A DNA stretch of 8,136 nt from Bacillota bacterium. Its GTDB lineage: Bacteria > Bacillota > Clostridia > Lachnospirales > Anaerotignaceae. The stretch spans positions 1-8,136 of the forward strand of contig JAUNCB010000040.1 of assembly GCA_030526765.1 (NCBI GenBank), written 5' to 3'. Both the position numbers and the translations under genes were made by a program. The notes below the pieces were generated by a model, which was not told where the DNA came from, ran no database searches, and saw nothing but the letters and a program-made list of their open reading frames with translations. Position 1 is the stretch's first letter, and the number at the start of each line of letters is the position of its first letter. Below, piece by piece: positions 6,997-8,136 of this stretch.

Positions 6997-7773
6997 TTAT
7001 TTTTTTGTTGCCGCTTCGTATGCGAACAGTGCCGCACCGAGAGCGCCTGTTGTTTGTGGATTGGGTGCCACAATTACATCTGTTTTCAATACGCTAGACA
7101 CAGCTCTTACTACGCCCTCGTTTTTTGCTACGCCGCCTGTGAAAACTACATCTTTTTCCAGACCGCCTCTGTAAGCGAGACCGCAAGCTCTGCTAGCTAC
7201 GGACATATGAACCCCTTTTGCAATGTTATTTCTGCTTGTGCCTTTGGAAAGCTGAGAAATAACTTCAGATTCAGCAAATACAGTACAAGTACTGCTGATA
7301 GGTGCTGTTTCTGTTGCAAGTTCGTCCAGTTGAGCCATTTCATCCAGTGTTGTTTCCAGAACTCTGGCCATAACCTCGATGAAACGACCTGTACCTGCCG
7401 CACATTTATCGTTCATAAAAAACTGCTTGATACCACCCTTGTTATCCAGTCGGATCGCCTTTGCGTCCTGACCGCCGATATCAATGATAGTACGTGCAGT
7501 GGGTACCAAAAAGAAAATACCTTTTGCGTGACAGCTGATCTCGGAGAACTGCTTGTCAGCATCCAGAGAAAATCTGCCATAGCCTGTTGCAACAGTGAAT
7601 GTAATATCTTCCTGCTTCAGACCACTTGCTTCGAAAGCCATTTCAATCGCTTTCTTGGGACCTGTAGAACCTGTACCAACCTGTACAACCTCTGCAGCAA
7701 CGATGTCTTTACCGTCCTTCAGGATTACAACCTTGGAAGAAGCGGAGCCGACGTCAATGCCCATTGTATACAT
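6997..7773 (-). CDS. lcdC: 2-hydroxyacyl-CoA dehydratase activator (ATP-dependent, [4Fe-4S])
   Basis: The product is 258 aa, the usual length of HgdC/FldI-type activators, members of the ASKHA (actin/Hsp70-fold) ATPases. ATP-site motifs are GIDVGSASSK (5-14, phosphate 1), DIGGQDAK (98-105, phosphate 2) and FTGGVAKN (211-218, adenosine). Cys124 (NDKCAAGTG) and Cys163 (STCTVFAE) match the two cysteines that hold one [4Fe-4S] cluster between the two protomers of HgdC. The protein couples ATP hydrolysis to transfer of one electron to LcdAB; it acts catalytically and is very oxygen-sensitive in known cases. The ATG at 7773 has AGGAGGG 8 nt upstream, which favours it over the ATG three codons later. 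It is first in the operon, 18 nt before lcdA. Confidence 0.95.
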   Translation of the reverse strand: MYTMGIDVGSASSKVVILKDGKDIVAAEVVQVGTGSTGPKKAIEMAFEASGLKQEDITFTVATGYGRFSLDADKQFSEISCHAKGIFFLVPTARTIIDIGGQDAKAIRLDNKGGIKQFFMNDKCAAGTGRFIEVMARVLETTLDEMAQLDELATETAPISSTCTVFAESEVISQLSKGTSRNNIAKGVHMSVASRACGLAYRGGLEKDVVFTGGVAKNEGVVRAVSSVLKTDVIVAPNPQTTGALGAALFAYEAATKK

Positions 7774-7973
7774 CCTCGTTTCCCTCCTCTATCGTATATT
7801 TGACCATGCGATAAACAATCATGAAGAATGTTTGGGCGGGATTCGCTGTCCCCGTGTTTCTTTATTGCGAATCTCCCATCGAATGACATTAGAAAAAACC
7901 TATATCCTTCTATTTCTGAATATAAGTCTCATCATTCGTTTCTACAGGCATACGGGCATAGCCCTCCTGTATT
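7774..7973 (-). promoter_or_regulatory. Structured 5' leader of the lcdC-lcdA-lcdB-pct operon
   Basis: About 200 nt separate the predicted start site (near 7973) from the lcdC ATG. Three paired elements are visible in the minus-strand RNA. Element 1: TACAGG/CCTGTA (7966-7971 with 7943-7948), enclosing GGGC/GCCC and an AGGAGG. Element 2: a long-range stem CGAATGA/TCATTCG (7932-7938 with 7880-7886). Element 3: GATTCGC/GCGAATC (7867-7873 with 7840-7846) plus two further GC pairs across a bulge, with a 20-nt loop. A T-run at 7892-7897 follows no strong stem. I do not recognise a known riboswitch class here. The length and pairing suggest a regulatory leader, unproven. Confidence 0.5.
7910..7951 (-). 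CDS. Possible leader peptide, 13 codons
   Basis: A minus-strand ATG at 7951 opens a short frame, MPVETNDETYIQK, ending with TAG at 7912-7910. An AGGAGG at 7968-7963 lies 11 nt upstream, within five or so nucleotides of the predicted transcription start. The peptide has no run of a single amino acid that would point to classical attenuation. A second ATG at 7959, only 3 nt from the AGGAGG, would encode MPVCL. The Shine-Dalgarno sequence can pair inside leader element 1. It may be a chance frame. Confidence 0.22.
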   Translation of the reverse strand: MPVETNDETYIQK

Positions 7974-7979
7974 GCCTTG

Positions 7980-8008
7980 ATTATATCATCAAAGTTTTTA
8001 CATTTCAA
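7980..8008 (-). promoter_or_regulatory. Predicted sigma-A promoter of the lcd-pct operon
   Basis: On the minus strand TTGAAA (8008-8003) and a perfect TATAAT (7985-7980) are separated by 17 bp, with the extended -10 TG (TGATATAAT). This is close to consensus and fits a highly expressed fermentation operon. The region just upstream is rich in A and T tracts, which may act as UP-like elements. Confidence 0.8.
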
Positions 8009-8011
8009 CCC

Positions 8012-8046
8012 AATTTGTTAAAAATTTGTTTTTATTTCAGAAAAAC
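8012..8046. promoter_or_regulatory. Direct repeats and possible CodY-like sites upstream of the lcd promoter
   Basis: AATTTGTT occurs twice on the plus strand (8012-8019 and 8023-8030), 11 bp apart, immediately upstream of the -35 element. The 15-mer at 8012-8026 matches the CodY consensus AATTTTCWGAAAATT at 12 of 15 positions. A second site at 8032-8046 has the perfect core TTTCAGAAAA but 5 mismatches in the flanks. In such AT-rich DNA matches of this kind arise by chance, so this is only a suggestion. Confidence 0.25.
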
Positions 8047-8083
8047 CGCCAAAAAATGTCCCACTTTTTTTGAAAATCGTTTT

Positions 8084-8110
8084 TTTGTATACAAAGTACT
8101 TTGCATGCAA
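8084..8110. promoter_or_regulatory. Three overlapping palindromes, candidate operator
   Basis: TTTGTATACAAA (8084-8095), CAAAGTACTTTG (8092-8103) and TTGCATGCAA (8101-8110) are each perfect palindromes, with centres exactly 8 bp apart. Together 8085-8110 forms a 26-bp imperfect palindrome with 22 of 26 positions symmetric. The first fits the tGTA-TACa pattern of FadR-subfamily GntR repressors. It lies about 90 bp upstream of the lcd -35 element, so it may serve this operon or an unseen gene beyond the window edge. The protein that binds is unknown. Confidence 0.45.
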
Positions 8111-8136
8111 GCTATCCCCCTCTTTTTTTTGTAAAA

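Noticed and set aside
4563..7773. Phenyllactate (FldBC-FldI), 2-hydroxyglutarate (HgdABC) or hydroxyisocaproate (HadBCI) dehydratase system
   Set aside because: The neighbouring CoA-transferase is a family I Pct, whereas FldA and HadA are family III. The subunits also resemble LcdA and LcdB most closely from memory. A tree would settle this.
8015..8030. Rex (NADH-responsive) operator
   Set aside because: There is a TTGTTAA half-site at 8015-8021 but the second half, TTAACAA in inverted orientation, is absent.
7595..8134. Plus-strand open frame of 179 codons crossing the lcd promoter
   Set aside because: It begins inside lcdC on the opposite strand, runs through the promoter and leader, and its translation of AT-rich intergenic DNA shows no recognisable domain or ribosome binding site.
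8101..8134. Plus-strand intrinsic terminator ending in a T-run
   Set aside because: T-run at 8123-8130 is not preceded by a stable stem; the nearest palindrome TTGCATGCAA is too short and too far away.

Overview
The window looks like chromosomal DNA of a low-to-medium GC anaerobic Firmicute (Clostridia). Three proteins closely match, from memory, the lactoyl-CoA dehydratase and propionate CoA-transferase of Clostridium (Anaerotignum) propionicum. The source is therefore most likely an Anaerotignum-type, propionate-forming gut or rumen anaerobe; this is inference without a database search. All genes are on the minus strand, so transcription runs from right to left in the coordinates used here.

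Right part (about 8136 to 2771) is an acrylate-pathway operon. From upstream to downstream it holds a regulatory region with overlapping palindromes (8084-8110), AT-rich tracts and a near-consensus extended -10 promoter (7980-8008); a structured leader of about 200 nt; lcdC (ATP-dependent activator, 6997-7773); lcdA (5713-6978) and lcdB (4563-5693), the two dehydratase subunits; a 111-nt gap with two adjacent hairpins; pct (2874-4451); and a strong intrinsic terminator (2774-2807). Pct makes lactoyl-CoA from lactate and an acyl-CoA donor. LcdC uses ATP to inject one electron into LcdAB, and LcdAB removes water from (R)-lactoyl-CoA to give acryloyl-CoA. Acryloyl-CoA reductase, needed to reach propionyl-CoA, is not in the window.

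Left part (about 2684 to 1) is the conserved Gram-positive translation and transcription operon rimP-nusA-rnpM(ylxR)-ylxQ-infB, with infB cut off by the window edge. It has its own extended -10 promoter (2656-2684) and a leader of about 165 nt holding an early hairpin (2597-2624) and a compound hairpin (2531-2574) before the rimP ribosome binding site.

No mobile element, CRISPR array, tRNA or rRNA is seen. The genes belong to known families. What may be undescribed lies in the non-coding DNA: the lcd leader, the palindrome cluster upstream, the tandem hairpins before pct, and the rimP leader structures.
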